From assembly GCA_944381215.1 (NCBI GenBank), contig CALWKF010000003.1:1-64000 (forward strand): DNA of 64,000 nucleotides, given 5' to 3'. Source of the DNA: an uncultured Clostridia bacterium. Its GTDB lineage: Bacteria > Bacillota > Clostridia > Christensenellales > UBA1242. The position numbers and the translations under genes are program-made. Positions 1 through 9,273 of the stretch are shown here, piece after piece. The notes beneath the pieces are model-generated. The model did no database searches. It had not been told where the DNA came from and saw only the letters and a program-made list of their open reading frames with translations. The stretch's first letter is position 1, and each line of letters opens with the position of its first letter.

Positions 1-22
1 TTTTTAAGTACTATGCAAGATT

Positions 23-856
23 TTAGAAGCAAATTATTAGTCCTTTGTCTAGTGCGTAGTAGGAGCAAAGTCCGCGCATTTCGTGAATGTCGACCTCTTT
101 AAAGGGGCAAACTGCAAGCAACATATCGCGTATTTTTTCGGCGTCCTCGAGGTTGTCGCAGTGGGTGATTACGAGCTTGCGGTCCTTAAAGTCCTCACAG
201 CGCGCGCTGGCAAGTTCCACGAGTTTTTTATATGCACCGAGCGCACCAATCGACTTGCTCACCATATCAATTGTACCCTCGGGGCTAGCGGTACAAACGG
301 GGCGAATAATTAGGGTCTTTGCCATAAAGCCCGCAAATTTCGACATACGGCCGTTTGCGACGAGGTTATCGAAGCGGTGTAGTATAAAGAATAGGTGGCG
401 CGATTTTATAAATTCCTCAACTGTGGGGACAATCGTGCTAAACTCTGCACCCGATTCAATAAGTTCTACGATTTTGTCAACCACGAGTTGCATAGTGCCC
501 GAGGTCGCTAATGTATCAAAAACGTGGATATTTTCCTTGTTTTCCGCCATATCGCGCGCCACACTAGCGGAATTGTATGTGCCAGAGAGACGGTTAGTCA
601 TCGCTATGCAAAAGGTGTACTCGGCGTCTTTAAACTTTGCCGACCACGCCTCAGGACTAGGGCAGGCAGAACGGCTTTTTTCCTTACTTTCGTGCATTTC
701 GTGGAGCATTTCCAAAGGCTTTAAATTTTCGTTGTCCACAAACTCCTTTTCGCCTACATAAATTGACAAGGGTATGATACCAAAGCCAATTTCGGTATTT
801 TTTACATAGTCGGGCATAATGTCCGAACTACTATCTACTAAAATTTGATATTTCAT
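23..856 (-). CDS. DegV family fatty-acid-binding protein
   Basis: The 277-residue protein is full length for the DegV (FakB-like) family, which binds a fatty acid and presents it to the kinase FakA for phosphorylation in the cytoplasm. The N-terminus ILVDSSSDIMP (residues 5-15), the CPSP stretch near 65 and LSGTYNSA near 90-97 are typical family signatures around the ligand carboxylate. Its ATG overlaps the stop of the upstream TetR gene (ATGA), so the two form a translationally coupled operon and the regulator probably controls this gene. No FakA partner is visible in the window. The ligand is inferred from the family only. Confidence 0.93.
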   Translation of the reverse strand: MKYQILVDSSSDIMPDYVKNTEIGFGIIPLSIYVGEKEFVDNENLKPLEMLHEMHESKEKSRSACPSPEAWSAKFKDAEYTFCIAMTNRLSGTYNSASVARDMAENKENIHVFDTLATSGTMQLVVDKIVELIESGAEFSTIVPTVEEFIKSRHLFFILHRFDNLVANGRMSKFAGFMAKTLIIRPVCTASPEGTIDMVSKSIGALGAYKKLVELASARCEDFKDRKLVITHCDNLEDAEKIRDMLLAVCPFKEVDIHEMRGLCSYYALDKGLIICF

Positions 857-1467
857 TTTTTTATCTCCTTAAATATTTCCTCGATACCCGCAATGTGGTA
901 TCTATCGATTAGTTTGAGTAATTCAATTTTTTCTGGGTCGGGTTTGTCTTGTTCGAGTACTTGGACATACATTTGCACATTGCTGGCAATCAACATCGCG
1001 GAAATGTCCAAAAAGTGCGGAGGAATCTCTCGGTTTAGCCTAAACAAAGCGCGCTTTTTGTGCCCTAGTAGGTTGTCGACAAAGTAGCCGATTCGCTCGT
1101 CATACTCGCGCCCTAGGTAGTGGTTTTTAAGAATTATGCACCTATTGGCATTGCTAATGATAAACGGATAAAATTCCTCATTAAACCACCGAGTAATTTC
1201 CGTCGCTGGTTCGCCAACCTGTAATTCGGTAATGTACATAGTGCGCTGTGCTAGTTTATCGTATAACTGCTCTAAAAACTCGTCTGTAATCAAATTTTCG
1301 TAAATATCGGCCTTGTTTTCAAAGTATTTATATACATTTCCAGTCGAGATATTACAGCGTTCGGCGATGTCCTTTACCGTAGTCTCCTCAAAACCATTTC
1401 GGGCAAATAATTGTAGCGATTCAGTGAGAATTGCCTCGCGAATGTTTTCTTTTTTACACTGTGCCAT
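853..1467 (-). CDS. TetR/AcrR family regulator
   Basis: A 204-residue protein with a classic TetR N-terminal helix-turn-helix (residues about 8-55, including FEETTVKDIAERC and GNVYKYFENK) followed by a ligand-binding helical domain with no recognisable specificity. It is the first gene of a two-gene operon with the DegV protein. A 16-bp palindrome overlaps its own transcription start, so it probably represses itself and DegV. A lipid-type effector is plausible from the neighbour but is inference. Confidence 0.93.
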   Translation of the reverse strand: MAQCKKENIREAILTESLQLFARNGFEETTVKDIAERCNISTGNVYKYFENKADIYENLITDEFLEQLYDKLAQRTMYITELQVGEPATEITRWFNEEFYPFIISNANRCIILKNHYLGREYDERIGYFVDNLLGHKKRALFRLNREIPPHFLDISAMLIASNVQMYVQVLEQDKPDPEKIELLKLIDRYHIAGIEEIFKEIKK

Positions 1468-1490
1468 ATTTCATCCCTGTAATTCCAAAA

Positions 1491-1536
1491 GTGAATTTAC
1501 ATTCACTATTATATGATAATTTATGATTATAGTCAA
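1491..1536 (-). promoter_or_regulatory. Promoter and palindromic operator of the TetR-DegV operon
   Basis: On the minus strand a -35 TTGACT (1531-1536) and a -10 TATAAT (1508-1513) are separated by exactly 17 bp. The perfect palindrome GTGAATTTACATTCAC (1491-1506) covers the predicted start of transcription. This is the arrangement expected for an autoregulating TetR repressor. Confidence 0.8.
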
Positions 1537-1912
1537 ATAAAAAATACCACACATAGTAAAAATATATACTTTTTTTAATAAATTTTGCTATTTTTTATCG
1601 AATTTATATAAAAGTGGTGTTTTTGCTTATAAACTTTGGCTTTTTAAATTTTAAATAATTGCAATTTAATTTACTTAGATTTTTAAAAAATTTGATTTAA
1701 TTTTTAGTATATTTTTGAATAGGGAAGTTAAATTATTTTTCAGTATCAAGTTTTAACCAAAAAATATATATTTTTTATTTAATTAAACATTAATTTTTAT
1801 TAATCGGCTATTTATTATTTAAAATCGGCCTTGTGATTAATTTGGGGGTGGGTATTGAAATATGTGCAAATTTGTGATATAATACTATAAATGTAAATAA
1901 GGAGAATAAAAA
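1537..1912. other. A+T-rich intergenic region
   Basis: About 375 bp between divergent genes. I see no ORF with a ribosome-binding site. Near the right end TATAAT followed by AAGGAG supplies the promoter -10 and the Shine-Dalgarno of the gene starting at 1913. The rest is A/T runs without clear structure. Confidence 0.5.
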
Positions 1913-3037
1913 ATGGATGAAAAGAAGTTTGACGAGGACTTTGAAAAAACTGAAAACGAGAGCACCGCTGACTCAAAATCAAACGATAAACCCATAAGCT
2001 ATAAGATTATATCTAATTCCTTGGAGCATGAGGGAAATATAATAGATTTTGATACACTTTTAGACCCTGAAGATTTTCCCAAAAAGGACAACGGAACTGA
2101 TGAGGAATTCAAAATTATTAATGATGATAAAGCGAGGGGGGAGCGATTTGTAACTGTTTCTATCAATGTTATAACCGACCCCGAGAAGGTAAAGGAAATT
2201 AAAGAGCGTTGCGAGAGTAAAAAGAAAGCGGAAAAACCAAAATGTGCCGTTACCCAGCACGACGGTTTTTACATTGCTTCGAGAATCGAGGACATGAAAG
2301 AAGTAGAATGGGAGTCTATAATTGTTCACAATCGCAAGCTTTTTGATGAGCGTCGAGAGGAGTTTTACCGCACTATGCGCCGTTATGGTTACCCGATGAG
2401 TAGCGGTGTTACAAAAAGCCTCCGCGCTCTCGGCGAAATCACCTTGAATGAAGCTGTCGACCTCGAGTTTTATTTCTCGCTACCTGAGAGTATTCGTGCA
2501 ATGTATTATGCGCAACAAGTTGTCGACCACAGCAAAGCCATAGCAGAATATGTCGAACTCGCAAACGACCTCCGCAACGCTGCACTGGTTATGGGCGCGC
2601 GCACACTAAATGCCAAGTCGCACTTGGAGCGAAGCAAGCGTTATACACTTCCTAAGCATCTCAAAATTAGCGCAAACGGCGTATTTACAGATATCGTAGA
2701 GCCTATGCGAAATTGGGAGAGAGAAATGTCCGCCACAAAAAGTAGCATTACTACCATAAATCAAGTGGCCGATGAGATTGCTAACGACTACGGAAAACCT
2801 GTTGAGGCGGTTTGGGAAGATGTCAAGGAAAAGGCAAAACTGTCCATGAAAACCGCGCGCAATATTAGGAATTTCCTCATAGCTGAGGGCTTTGATGACG
2901 GGCTGATTTTGTACGAAACTATCCGCATTTTGCGCACCACAATGCCATCTGAGGCCACAAAGTACCTCCGCCACTACAAAAAAGAAAACAAAAAGCTCGA
3001 GCGCGACGTTGAATATGAAATCGAGCACTTTATATAG
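1913..3037 (+). CDS. Hypothetical cytoplasmic protein, 374 aa
   Basis: Not recognised. The first 110 residues are highly charged and probably disordered (many D, E, K). Residues about 120-374 are mostly helical, with no signal peptide or membrane segment. The C-terminal third contains a segment (VADEIANDYGKPVEAVWEDV) that could be a small helical domain. The start is supported by AAGGAG 7 bp upstream and a TATAAT box. A strong terminator follows, so it is a single-gene unit. Confidence 0.75.
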   Translation: MDEKKFDEDFEKTENESTADSKSNDKPISYKIISNSLEHEGNIIDFDTLLDPEDFPKKDNGTDEEFKIINDDKARGERFVTVSINVITDPEKVKEIKERCESKKKAEKPKCAVTQHDGFYIASRIEDMKEVEWESIIVHNRKLFDERREEFYRTMRRYGYPMSSGVTKSLRALGEITLNEAVDLEFYFSLPESIRAMYYAQQVVDHSKAIAEYVELANDLRNAALVMGARTLNAKSHLERSKRYTLPKHLKISANGVFTDIVEPMRNWEREMSATKSSITTINQVADEIANDYGKPVEAVWEDVKEKAKLSMKTARNIRNFLIAEGFDDGLILYETIRILRTTMPSEATKYLRHYKKENKKLERDVEYEIEHFI

Positions 3038-3064
3038 TTTTTTGTAAAATGAATTAGTTAATTT

Positions 3065-3102
3065 ATAAGCCACTCAAATTATTTGAGTGGCTTATATTAT
3101 TT
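3065..3102 (+). terminator. Intrinsic terminator
   Basis: A perfect 15-bp stem (ATAAGCCACTCAAAT, 3065-3079, with its complement at 3081-3095), followed by a T-rich tract. It ends the unknown gene at 3037 and may also serve the convergent dUTPase gene. Confidence 0.85.
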
Positions 3103-3114
3103 TTTCGCTAGCAA

Positions 3115-3546
3115 TTATTTTACCCCAGTCGAGCCAAAGCCCCCAACGCTACGGTCAGTGTCGAGAGAAATCGTGCCTTCCTCCACCTCGCATGTGTAAA
3201 AAGGGCAGATGACCAACTGCGCGATTTTTTGCCCGCGCTCGACATGGTAGGGGGTGTCACTCGTGTTAAAAACGATTACTTGAATCTCCCCGCGGTAGTT
3301 GGTGTCAATGGTCCCTGGGCTGTTTAGCACCATTAGCCCCGATTTGAGCGCAAGCCCACTTTTGCTACGAACTTGCCCCTCAGTATTTTCGGGCAAGCAC
3401 ACCCGCACACCCGTACTAACGAGCCTCCGCTCGCCCGCGGGAATCACGGTATCAATGTCGCTAAAAAGGTCCATGCCAGAGTCGGTCGGGTGCGCATATT
3501 CGGGTATTTTAGCAGTGGGTGTGAGTTTTTCAAAAATTACCTTCAT
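3115..3546 (-). CDS. dut: dUTP diphosphatase (trimeric dUTPase)
   Basis: Hydrolyses dUTP to dUMP and pyrophosphate, keeping uracil out of DNA and feeding dTMP synthesis. All five motifs of the trimeric family are visible: HPTDSGMDL (about 19-27), RSKSGLAL (60-67), GTIDTNYRGEI (78-88), RGQKIAQL (104-111) and the C-terminal RSVGGFGSTG (132-141). I chose the ATG at 3546, six codons inside the longest frame, because GGAGGAAAA lies just before it. The resulting 143 residues match the family length. Confidence 0.96.
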   Translation of the reverse strand: MKVIFEKLTPTAKIPEYAHPTDSGMDLFSDIDTVIPAGERRLVSTGVRVCLPENTEGQVRSKSGLALKSGLMVLNSPGTIDTNYRGEIQVIVFNTSDTPYHVERGQKIAQLVICPFYTCEVEEGTISLDTDRSVGGFGSTGVK

Positions 3547-3616
3547 TTTTCCTCCAAAACGCATTTTTTGTCACTAAATGGCTAAAATTTGATAGTTTAA
3601 GCGCAATTTTTGGCAG

Positions 3617-3662
3617 TTATCCACCAAAGTTTTCCACTTATCCACATTTTAGGTGTGGAACA
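3617..3662. promoter_or_regulatory. Cluster of DnaA-box-like sites
   Basis: TTATCCACC (3617-3625), TTTTCCACT (3630-3638), the consensus box TTATCCACA (3638-3646) and an inverted TGTGGAA (3654-3660) sit within 46 bp of the gap between dut and the Sel1-repeat gene. DnaA binds TTATCCACA-type 9-mers. The cluster may titrate DnaA or regulate dut. No dnaA, dnaN or long A+T-rich unwinding element lies beside it, so a chromosomal origin is not claimed. Confidence 0.5.
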
Positions 3663-4451
3663 TTACATCTTTTTCACGGCCTCTTTTACCGCGTCAACCG
3701 CTGGGCCAAACCCAAGTTGCAGACAGCGGTCGAGGTACCTTTGCGCGCGCTCAGTGTCCTGCTTAACTCTGTCGCCACGTGCCAAAGCTAGCGCGTAGTA
3801 GAACATCGCACGCGGTTCGTCCTGCTCCGCTGCCGCTTCAATAAGGCCGAATGCGCGAGCCACCGCTGGCTCAGTCTTGGCTTTTCTAAGGTCGACTACG
3901 CCTTGCTCAAACTGCGCGAACTTGCACCCGTTTTTAACCGACCAGTCGAGTAGTTTCTGCGCGCGCTCGGGGTCGTACTCCACAAGCATCTGCTCGCGGG
4001 TCATGTGCATGGCACCGATAAAGTACACAGCACAAGGCACGTGGTCGCTGGCGAGCTTCTTTAAAATCTTGTACGCGCGCCCGAGGTCCGCCTCGATTCC
4101 AATGCCTAAAATTAGGCAGTACGCATACCGCAGTTGCGCGAGAACAACTCCCATTTTGCTGGCTTCGGCGAGCAATTGAACTCCGCCACTTAGGTCGTTT
4201 TCTAAAAACCTGTCGACCGATAGAAATAACTTCGCCTCGCCGTCGTTACTTTTAGCCCAAAGTCGCTTGGCCTCCTCGCGGTCCTCGGGTCCACCAAGGC
4301 CTAAATAATAGACAAGGCCCAGTTTGTTGAGGTCGTCGCGGTTTTGACGCAACAATTCGGGGCTTGCGATTTCCACGTGCGGAAAGGCCCGCATTTCGCA
4401 TTTAAAGGCCTCAATGTTCGTGTCAATTAAGGTTTGATTGTCGTTTTCCAT
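3663..4451 (-). CDS. Sel1-like repeat protein
   Basis: A 262-residue protein made mainly of Sel1/TPR-like helical repeats of about 36 residues. The clearest are LGLVYYLGLGGPEDREEAKR, the segment around AYCLILGIGIEADLGRAY, and FYYALALARGDRVKQDTERA. Such repeats are protein-protein interaction scaffolds. There is no signal peptide, so it is likely cytoplasmic. The partner is unknown. Confidence 0.8.
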   Translation of the reverse strand: MENDNQTLIDTNIEAFKCEMRAFPHVEIASPELLRQNRDDLNKLGLVYYLGLGGPEDREEAKRLWAKSNDGEAKLFLSVDRFLENDLSGGVQLLAEASKMGVVLAQLRYAYCLILGIGIEADLGRAYKILKKLASDHVPCAVYFIGAMHMTREQMLVEYDPERAQKLLDWSVKNGCKFAQFEQGVVDLRKAKTEPAVARAFGLIEAAAEQDEPRAMFYYALALARGDRVKQDTERAQRYLDRCLQLGFGPAVDAVKEAVKKM

Positions 4452-4853
4452 ACTTCGCCTCGCTTTTTTTACTTTAAATTTAGCAAAATTTCAATTAAAA
4501 GTCAATTGAATGTCTAACAAAACCCCTCGAGTATTTTCAATCGGTTAATAATAGGTCATTCTGAGCCCGCCCCACGAAGCCTTTAGACGAAGGATCTATT
4601 CCTCTAAAAAACCACAAAAATAGTAAAATTTTAAAAAGATTTTTTTACACAAACGCGAAAAAGGTGCAAGTTGCGAAAAAATTTCTTTTAAATTATAAAA
4701 TGCTAATGTTTTTTGCTTTACTCTAAAATTTAAAAATGTTATACTATTTTATCAAAATGTAGGTTATTTTGCCGATTTTTACTAACAATAATTAAATAAT
4801 CTGCAAATATTGCTAAATAAAAAAGTTAGAGTTTTTTAAAATAGGAGGGAATT
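4452..4853. other. Intergenic region with one dispersed-repeat copy
   Basis: About 400 bp between divergent genes. Bases 4552-4605 hold one copy of a host dispersed repeat (TCATTCTGAGCCCGCCCC, then AGACGAAGGATCT) that recurs at 7036 and 7170. The right part is A+T-rich and ends in AGGAGGG, the ribosome-binding site of the secreted protein at 4854. Confidence 0.6.
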
Positions 4854-6974
4854 ATGACAAAAATCACGCGTGGGTCCGCCTTTTTACTATGCGCAATTTT
4901 AGGTGTTGCCCTGCTAATTGGGGCGGTATGTAATTTTGCTTACTCTCCTTATAGTAGCGAACCAGTAGAGGCAGCGGAGACATGGTCAAGTGATAGCGTT
5001 AGTGGAACCCCTACAACTACCTCATATCGTTATGTAACCTTTTATGTTTATGTTTATTATGATAATACTTATGTGTCATGCGCTGTGACAGCTCCAACGG
5101 TTAATTCTGAGGGCTCTTCTTATGTCTATTTTGATTGGGCTGGTTCATTTACGCTTACTTCTAGAACAGGTTACTCTTGGAGATCTGCACCTTCTTCATT
5201 AACAGCGCGTTTAGGGACCTCTACTTCATCTCGATCCGATGCTTACGATGATGCAACTAATGGATCAAGCTACACTTTTTCGCGTACTGGTGGTTCAGCA
5301 TACAATGGCTACACTTTTACTAAAAGTAATGGTTTTCCTAACATAAATATTAACGCATCTACAAGTGCTAGGAATAGATTATATTATGTATTTAGAATTA
5401 CTTCTACTGATTTAACATCCACAAGTAATTTTTATTATAATATAAGAAGTAATATTAATGGGTCTAGTGATACCAATACTAACGGTACTGCGACCTCTTC
5501 TGTTGATATGTCTACGACTTCCACAACAAGTACAGGATCATTAACATTTACTTCAAGGGCAAATGGTTACTTTAATGCAATAGCAATTGATGGTAAGAAT
5601 GTGCCAATTGCTGCTAGTCAGCCATCTAGTTATACAACACTAACTAATGTATGTGAATATCAGTGTTGGAGAAATTCAAACACGGAAATTCGAGTCGTAA
5701 TCCGAAATTGTAAAAAGACATTTATAATTAATGGTACACTTCATGTTATTTCCCCTAGTGTAACAGGGGGTTCGGATAGTACTGCCACAGTCGCCACTAC
5801 AACTGCAAATGGGTATCCTCAGTGGAGATATACATTCACTTCTTACACCAATTATTACATAAACACTCTAAATGTAGGTGGTACCACAATATCATTTATT
5901 CCCGAATCTGACCCGGGTGATTTCACCACAAATGCTAATTGTCAATTTAAGTGCTATCGTAATAATAATAAAGTAATTGTAATAGTAAACGCACTATATA
6001 ATAACACAAACATAGTCGGCACCTATGCTACTCTATGGACTGTAACTTCAAATAAGGCATCAGTCACTATTAGTGAGCAAGACACTACACAAACTCGCGA
6101 GCATTATTTTTCACCATTTTCCGCACAAATAGTAGCAAATTTTACAAATGATCAAAACTTTATAATGTATATTGATGGAATAAAGACTACTTTCAAAGGT
6201 AGTTATTGCACTGGTAGTGTGGCAGTTGCAAATGGAACAATAAATTATAGCTATGCAAAAGAGGGTAACAGCCTTACAATCTCACTTGAAAATATTACAA
6301 TTGGACCACATGCTGTGCAGTTGGACTATGAGTTAGGCCTTGAATACAACGTAAATGCCTCAATTCAGTCGCCAGGACGGGGCACGGTCGATGTCTATAT
6401 GGATGATGATGGGTTATATAATATACTTGTTACTCCAGCAACTGGCAGTTATGTTCACGCAATGATTTTCAACGATGTCAGTGTCGTGATTGACTACTAC
6501 AAGGCCGAGGTTTACGGCGTCGCAGCTGCTGAAACTGTAACCTATGTTGCAAAAGACAGCACAAACGTTTTCCTACTCAAATTCGACAAAATCTACGGCG
6601 ACACGACCGTTATCTTCTCGCTAATCAACTCCAAGCCCACTTACCGCATCCCGCCCAGCAGTAGCGGTGGCAGTGTCGGGGTGAGTGGCACCTTGGTTAC
6701 CGCGGGCCTCGGCGGTGAAGCGCGTATGGTCGGTTTTGACTACTCCGCTACCGATAACGAGTCTATTCACTTCGTGGCGGTTGCTTACAGCGGGTACAAG
6801 TTCGCGGGCTGGTCCGTGGACGGCCAAATTCTCGAGGACTACTCCAGCATTGCCGACATCCCTTATGACCTCGTAAAGGACAAGGTCGTTACTGCTGTCT
6901 TCGAGCCCAAGGACACCGACTCCGCTCACAACGGCTCCCTTCACGACCCCAACCACGGCGCAGACATTCTCTAG
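4854..6974 (+). CDS. Secreted surface protein with C-terminal InlB-B/Flg_new-type repeat
   Basis: A 706-residue exported protein. Residues 1-42 form a signal peptide (positive MTKITR, hydrophobic core, VEAAE-type cleavage). The middle is Ser/Thr/Tyr/Asn-rich and beta-strand-like. Near 640-690 is a Listeria-Bacteroides-type repeat (YSGYKFAGWSVDGQ, then VVTAVFEP). The C-terminus is DPNHGADIL with no LPxTG motif. The gene is a tandem paralog of 7322-9115: the signal peptides, the last 200 residues and the ADIL tail match, while the middles diverge. Codon use changes sharply near 6470: A+T-rich before, G+C-rich after. Function is unknown; cell-surface exposure is inferred. Confidence 0.8.
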   Translation: MTKITRGSAFLLCAILGVALLIGAVCNFAYSPYSSEPVEAAETWSSDSVSGTPTTTSYRYVTFYVYVYYDNTYVSCAVTAPTVNSEGSSYVYFDWAGSFTLTSRTGYSWRSAPSSLTARLGTSTSSRSDAYDDATNGSSYTFSRTGGSAYNGYTFTKSNGFPNININASTSARNRLYYVFRITSTDLTSTSNFYYNIRSNINGSSDTNTNGTATSSVDMSTTSTTSTGSLTFTSRANGYFNAIAIDGKNVPIAASQPSSYTTLTNVCEYQCWRNSNTEIRVVIRNCKKTFIINGTLHVISPSVTGGSDSTATVATTTANGYPQWRYTFTSYTNYYINTLNVGGTTISFIPESDPGDFTTNANCQFKCYRNNNKVIVIVNALYNNTNIVGTYATLWTVTSNKASVTISEQDTTQTREHYFSPFSAQIVANFTNDQNFIMYIDGIKTTFKGSYCTGSVAVANGTINYSYAKEGNSLTISLENITIGPHAVQLDYELGLEYNVNASIQSPGRGTVDVYMDDDGLYNILVTPATGSYVHAMIFNDVSVVIDYYKAEVYGVAAAETVTYVAKDSTNVFLLKFDKIYGDTTVIFSLINSKPTYRIPPSSSGGSVGVSGTLVTAGLGGEARMVGFDYSATDNESIHFVAVAYSGYKFAGWSVDGQILEDYSSIADIPYDLVKDKVVTAVFEPKDTDSAHNGSLHDPNHGADIL

Positions 6975-7321
6975 GAGGTGGTGGGTAGCCTCGCACGCGG
7001 TAGGGGGAGTTGAAAGATATTAGTAAAATTTACTTGGTCATTCTGAGCCCGCCCCTCGAAGCCTGAGACGAAGAATCTCATTCCTGCCACTTAAAGAGGC
7101 CTCGGGGCTGGCGCGAGAGCATTCTTTTCTAATTAAAGTAATCACTCACGCGCCAGACTTCCCGCAAGCGGGAAGGCATCCTGAGTGTCGACCCGCGTTA
7201 GCCCTCAGACGAAGGATCTCATTCCTGCCTCTTAATGCGCAGGGAAGAAAAATTAAATACTTATAAAGTTTCAATTAAATGCAAATAAATATAAAAAATA
7301 ATTAAAAAAGGAGGTAACATT
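6975..7321. repeat. Intergenic cluster of dispersed repeats and hairpins
   Basis: Two copies of the dispersed repeat flank a hairpin region. One (7036-7090) starts TCATTCTGAGCCCGCCCC. The other (about 7170-7231) contains CAGACGAAGGATCTCATTCC. Between them CTGGCGCG (7108-7115) pairs with CGCGCCAG (7149-7156), and CTTCCCGC (7158-7165) pairs with GCGGGAAG (7168-7175). The block lies between the two paralogous secreted-protein genes. No ORF is supported. Confidence 0.65.
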
Positions 7322-9115
7322 ATGACAAAAATCACGCGTGGGTCCGTGATCTTGTTTAGCTCCATTCTAGGTATTGCCCTCTTAATCGGCGCGGTAGCTG
7401 TTTTTTCTTCTTCTTTAATGTATCCGGTCAGCGCGGCTTCAGTGTATTTTTCTAGTAATGAGTTGACAGGTACAAATGGAACTTGGAATGGTAAAGGTAG
7501 AGTTTACATTTATACTGATAATACTTATATAAATTCTATATCGTTTTCAGGGTTTACTATTGATGATGGCCCAGGTAATGATTATTTCAGTTGGACAGGG
7601 CAGTTTACTATTAATTTAAAATCAGGTTGTGGTTGGAACCCTAGTTTTACTTCAATAACAGGGAAAGGAAGTACTGCGTGGAGTGATACAAACTCTAGCA
7701 GCAATGCACAGACTACTGCCTATAATAGTGCTATAAATGGTACCTCGTTAACATTTAGAAGAAGTGGTAATACTTTTACATTATCAAGTGGAACTATACC
7801 TAAAAGTGATGATGTGACATCGAGTGGGGGAAGTTATGCATATGGTGCATATGTCTTAATTTTAAATGACTTTAATAATCAAATTGGTTATAATATTTCC
7901 GCCAGTGTTTCAAATGATAATGCAGATAAGGCTACGATTGACAAATCAAGTGACTTCTATATGATTGCACAAAACACCCAACACACCTTTATTTACACGG
8001 CTAATGCTGGTTATTCAATCAGCATGGTAAAGATTAATAACGCAATTGTAGCAATTTCCGAAGTGCAGCCCGAGGAATTTGCCTATGCAGTTGGTTGTGA
8101 ATATAAATGTTTTAGAGATCAAAATCAAGTTTATGTAATAGTTACCGGTTTGTGGGAGGATGTAACAATTGAAGCCTCGTGTGATATATTATTTACAACA
8201 AACACCCTCACCACAGACCTACAGGTCGTTTCATCATCGGCGACCAGTAGCGGCAGCACCCTCGATGCCCGAATAATTTTGCAGTACAACTGGACACCGA
8301 ATGTGCGCTTCCGCCTGGACGGGGGTGAGTGGAATCAGTTGGTCGGCTCCAACGGCGGTGGAATTTTGGGCACCTCGACCTATTCGTTCAGTCGCCACGA
8401 AGCCAAATTTTACATAATTATCGAAATCTACGGCCTTAGCCAGACCACGCACTCGGTCGAGGTCGACTACTACGCGGGCGGGGGCGGAGGCATCACCCCG
8501 AGTGTGTACAACAATTCGGGTTACGCTACTTTCGAGCAGTATGTCGACGACAACATCACACGTGTCGTGGTTACTCCCGCCTCTAACACCTACGTGACCG
8601 CCCTCTACATCGACAACGTGCGCTTCCCCGTGCAGTACTACCGCGCTGAGGTCTTCGGTGCTGGTATGGCGACCGCGATTCAGTACATCGCACACGAAAC
8701 AAACAACACCTTTGTGGTCCTTGCGCAAGACGTTTATCGCGCCATGGCAATCGAGTTCGAGCTCTCCAATTCCTTGCCGACTTTGCAGGAGCCCCCGAGC
8801 TCGGGTGGAACCCTGCTGACTGGCACCGTGGCAACCGCGAGTGCGGGAGGGGAGGTGCGCATGACTGGCTTTAATGGCGACGAAACCGAGAACAGTACCC
8901 TGCACTTTGTCGCGCTCGCGTACAGCGGGTACGAGTTTGCGGGGTGGCAGGTCGACGGCGAGATTTTGGAAGGTTACAGCGCAATCGCGGACATCCCTTA
9001 CAGCCTCGTTGACGGCAAGATTGTAACGGCGGTTTTCGAGCCCGCAAATTCCAACAACTCCGGCAACTCCAACGGCACCCTCGATGACCCCATAAATAGC
9101 GCAGATATTCTATAA
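7322..9115 (+). CDS. Secreted surface protein, paralog of the preceding gene
   Basis: A 597-residue exported protein. Its first eight residues (MTKITRGS) are the same as those of the gene at 4854, followed by a very similar hydrophobic signal core and a VSAAS cleavage region. It shares the C-terminal Listeria-Bacteroides-type repeat (AYSGYEFAGWQVDGE, IVTAVFEP) and the terminal ADIL. The variable middle is shorter. The same composition switch occurs, here near 8220. The ribosome-binding site AGGAGG is strong. It probably arose by tandem duplication and then diverged in the exposed region. Function is unknown. Confidence 0.8.
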   Translation: MTKITRGSVILFSSILGIALLIGAVAVFSSSLMYPVSAASVYFSSNELTGTNGTWNGKGRVYIYTDNTYINSISFSGFTIDDGPGNDYFSWTGQFTINLKSGCGWNPSFTSITGKGSTAWSDTNSSSNAQTTAYNSAINGTSLTFRRSGNTFTLSSGTIPKSDDVTSSGGSYAYGAYVLILNDFNNQIGYNISASVSNDNADKATIDKSSDFYMIAQNTQHTFIYTANAGYSISMVKINNAIVAISEVQPEEFAYAVGCEYKCFRDQNQVYVIVTGLWEDVTIEASCDILFTTNTLTTDLQVVSSSATSSGSTLDARIILQYNWTPNVRFRLDGGEWNQLVGSNGGGILGTSTYSFSRHEAKFYIIIEIYGLSQTTHSVEVDYYAGGGGGITPSVYNNSGYATFEQYVDDNITRVVVTPASNTYVTALYIDNVRFPVQYYRAEVFGAGMATAIQYIAHETNNTFVVLAQDVYRAMAIEFELSNSLPTLQEPPSSGGTLLTGTVATASAGGEVRMTGFNGDETENSTLHFVALAYSGYEFAGWQVDGEILEGYSAIADIPYSLVDGKIVTAVFEPANSNNSGNSNGTLDDPINSADIL

Positions 9116-9117
9116 TT

Positions 9118-9157
9118 AAAAAATCGCAGAATTAACTTGCGATTTTTTATTTTTTTA
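9118..9157 (+). terminator. Intrinsic terminator
   Basis: AAAAAATCGCA (9118-9128) pairs with TGCGATTTTTT (9138-9148) and is followed by more T residues, directly after the stop codon of the second secreted protein. Confidence 0.85.
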
Positions 9158-9273
9158 AAAATTGCAGGTATATGCCTAAAAAATGCAACTATATGACAAA
9201 AACTTGCGGGAATACTACATAAATAAATAAAATATTTAATCTCAAATAATATTGCGAAGTTTAGGAAATAAAC

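Noticed and set aside
87-761. A 224-codon plus-strand frame opposite DegV
   Set aside because: It lies fully antisense to a clear DegV protein, has no ribosome-binding site, and its translation has a low-complexity Ser/Ile composition typical of a shadow frame.
3617-3662. DnaA boxes as the chromosomal origin
   Set aside because: No dnaA, dnaN, rpmH or long A+T-rich unwinding region adjoins, so only a regulatory cluster is claimed.
8234-8905. A 223-codon minus-strand frame inside the second surface protein
   Set aside because: It arises in the G+C-rich C-terminal part of the real gene, is His/Gly/Arg/Val-rich without any domain, and has no start signals.
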